Source: Rathayibacter sp. VKM Ac-2759 (GTDB lineage: Bacteria; Actinomycetota; Actinomycetes; Actinomycetales; Microbacteriaceae). From it: a DNA stretch of 64,000 nucleotides. Below, one piece after another: positions 62,996 to 64,000 of this stretch. A model generated the notes under the pieces. That model saw only the letters and a list, made by a program, of their open reading frames with translations. It was not told the origin of the DNA and searched no databases. The position numbers and the translations under genes are program-made. The stretch covers positions 3,410,001 to 3,474,000 of the forward strand of contig NZ_CP047176.1 of the NCBI RefSeq assembly GCF_009834225.1, in the 5' to 3' direction. Numbering within the stretch: the stretch's first letter is position 1; the number at the start of each line of letters is the position of its first letter.

Positions 62996-63843
62996 GCGCG
63001 CTCCTCCCCGTGCTCGTGCTCGTGGACGTGACTGTGGTCGGGTGCGCCGACCACGATCACGCGGCCGCGGGCGCGGATGACGTCGACGGGCGCGTCGTAG
63101 AGCTCGCTGAGGACCTCCGAGCGCAGCACCTCGTCGGGCGTGCCGACGCGGAACCGGCCGCCCGCGAGGTAGAGCACGCGGTCGACCATCCCGAGCACCG
63201 GATTCACGTCGTGCGTCACGAAGAGGACCCCGAGCCGGCGCTCGCGGCGGTGCCGGTCGATCAGCTCGCTCACCGCGCGCTGGTGCGCGAGGTCGAGGGC
63301 GATCAGCGGCTCGTCGCAGAGCAGGAGCGCGGGATCGCCGGCGAGGGCCTGACCGACGCGGACGCGCTGCTGCTCGCCTCCGGAGAGGCTGCCGATGGGG
63401 GCGTCGCCGAAGCCGGTGGCGCCGACCGACTCGAGCAGCGCGTCGACCTGGGCGCGCCGCGAGCGGGAGGGCAGCGGGAGGCCGAAGCGGTGCCCGTCGA
63501 TGCCGAGGCCGATGAGGTCGCGCGCGCGCAGCGGCGTGCCGTCGTCGGCGAGCTTCTGCTGGGGGATGTACCCGATGCGGCGGTTGCCGCGGTGCACGGG
63601 CGCGCCGAGCACGCGCAGCTCGCCCTCGCTGAGAGCCTGCTGGCCGAGCACGGCCTTCAGCAGGCTCGTCTTGCCCGAGCCGTTCGCGCCGAGGACCGCG
63701 ACGAACTCCCCCGCCTGCACGTCGAGGTCGACGCCGCTCCACAGCTCGCGGTCGCCGAAGCGGAGCCCGGCCCCGCGCAGCTGCAGCACCGAAGGGCCCG
63801 CCTCCGGAGAAGCGGGCCCGAGGGTCGAGTCGGTCGGGGTCAC
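62992..63843 (-). CDS. znuC: Zinc ABC importer ATPase
   Basis: 283 aa. Walker A GANGSGKTS (about 49-57), signature LSGGEQQR, and Walker B LLLCDEPLIALD, with Leu-Ile replacing the usual Thr-Ser after DEP. The H-loop is VTHDVNPV. The C-terminus is His-rich (PDHSHVHEHEHGEERA), likely to bind zinc, as in several ZnuC/ZnuA proteins. GTG start overlapping the znuA stop. Confidence 0.93.
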   Translation of the reverse strand: MTPTDSTLGPASPEAGPSVLQLRGAGLRFGDRELWSGVDLDVQAGEFVAVLGANGSGKTSLLKAVLGQQALSEGELRVLGAPVHRGNRRIGYIPQQKLADDGTPLRARDLIGLGIDGHRFGLPLPSRSRRAQVDALLESVGATGFGDAPIGSLSGGEQQRVRVGQALAGDPALLLCDEPLIALDLAHQRAVSELIDRHRRERRLGVLFVTHDVNPVLGMVDRVLYLAGGRFRVGTPDEVLRSEVLSELYDAPVDVIRARGRVIVVGAPDHSHVHEHEHGEERA

Positions 63844-64000
63844 GACGAGAGGGCTCCCTCGATCGCGTCGAGGTTCGCGGTCATCCAGCCGACGTAGCCG
63901 CCGGCGTCGTCGGGCAGCGTCTCGGTGACGCCGACCGCGGGGATCCCGGCCGCATCGGCGGCGTCGAGCAGCGCGTCCGTCTGGGCGCTCTCGGTCTGCT
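63840..64000 (-). CDS. znuA: Zinc-binding receptor ZnuA, C-terminal fragment (runs off the window)
   Basis: The last 52 codons of a metal-receptor gene read QTESAQTDALLDAADAAG, IPAVGVTETLPDDAGG, YVGWMTANLDAIEGALSS and stop. The GIPxVGVTETLP segment and the WM near the end are standard in cluster-A1 zinc or manganese receptors. The 5-prime part lies beyond the right edge. The stop overlaps the znuC start (GTGA). Confidence 0.85.
   Translation of the reverse strand, partial: QTESAQTDALLDAADAAGIPAVGVTETLPDDAGGYVGWMTANLDAIEGALSS

Overview
The window is very GC-rich, densely coding DNA from an actinomycete. Its character points to Microbacteriaceae (Rathayibacter/Curtobacterium/Clavibacter-like), but that placement is inference: it rests on a DUF222/HNH 13E12-type protein, many GTG starts with ATGA/GTGA overlaps, several apparent leaderless promoters (TANNNT 5-7 nt before the start codon), and dispersed palindromic intergenic repeats. 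No rRNA, tRNA, CRISPR array, transposase or integrase was recognised.

Layout. 0.1-3.0 kb: housekeeping genes (PPK2 polyphosphate kinase, NagA, a stand-alone riboflavin kinase). 3.1-26.7 kb: an accessory catabolic region. It holds a GntR/UTRA regulator, two complete DppBCDF-type ABC importers, two flavin reductases, two tandem NtaA/SnaA-type flavin monooxygenases, an alpha/beta-hydrolase homologue with an altered catalytic triad, two-domain ATPases, an isochorismatase-like hydrolase and a DHA2 exporter. Repeat-rich gaps and unrelated genes (HNH protein, AlkC-like protein) interrupt it. The likely logic is import of a small organic compound, then FMNH2-dependent oxygenation and hydrolysis; the substrate cannot be read from the sequence. 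26.8-35.2 kb: a lone DUF1016 nuclease, a LysR/PutA proline-catabolism pair, PrpD, Ppx/GppA and an ABM protein.

35.3-45.8 kb: a beta-galactan or arabinogalactan utilisation locus on the minus strand. It comprises a secreted GH43 enzyme with two CBM5/12 modules, a sugar ABC importer, a GH2 beta-galactosidase and a LacI regulator. The promoter before GH43 is flanked by two palindromic operators, and strong hairpins lie on both sides of the binding-protein gene. 45.9-53.6 kb: an MFS exporter apparently starting at CTG, small NIPSNAP and SRPBCC proteins, a CrtI-like oxidoreductase/SDR pair behind a possible leader peptide, a membrane esterase, and a divergent MBL/TetR pair with overlapping operators.

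54-58 kb is the most unusual part. An array of nine 19-bp units (five direct, four inverted) lies between divergent genes. A short asparaginase-domain operon follows, containing a frameshifted lipoprotein gene. Then a 1.5-kb lower-GC insert carries a single FRG-domain gene and is bracketed by a 76-bp duplication of the ancestral gene junction. 58.3-64 kb: DUF1992 protein, FAD monooxygenase, UbiA prenyltransferase, PnuC, and a Zur/ZnuB/ZnuC/ZnuA zinc-uptake locus that runs off the right edge.
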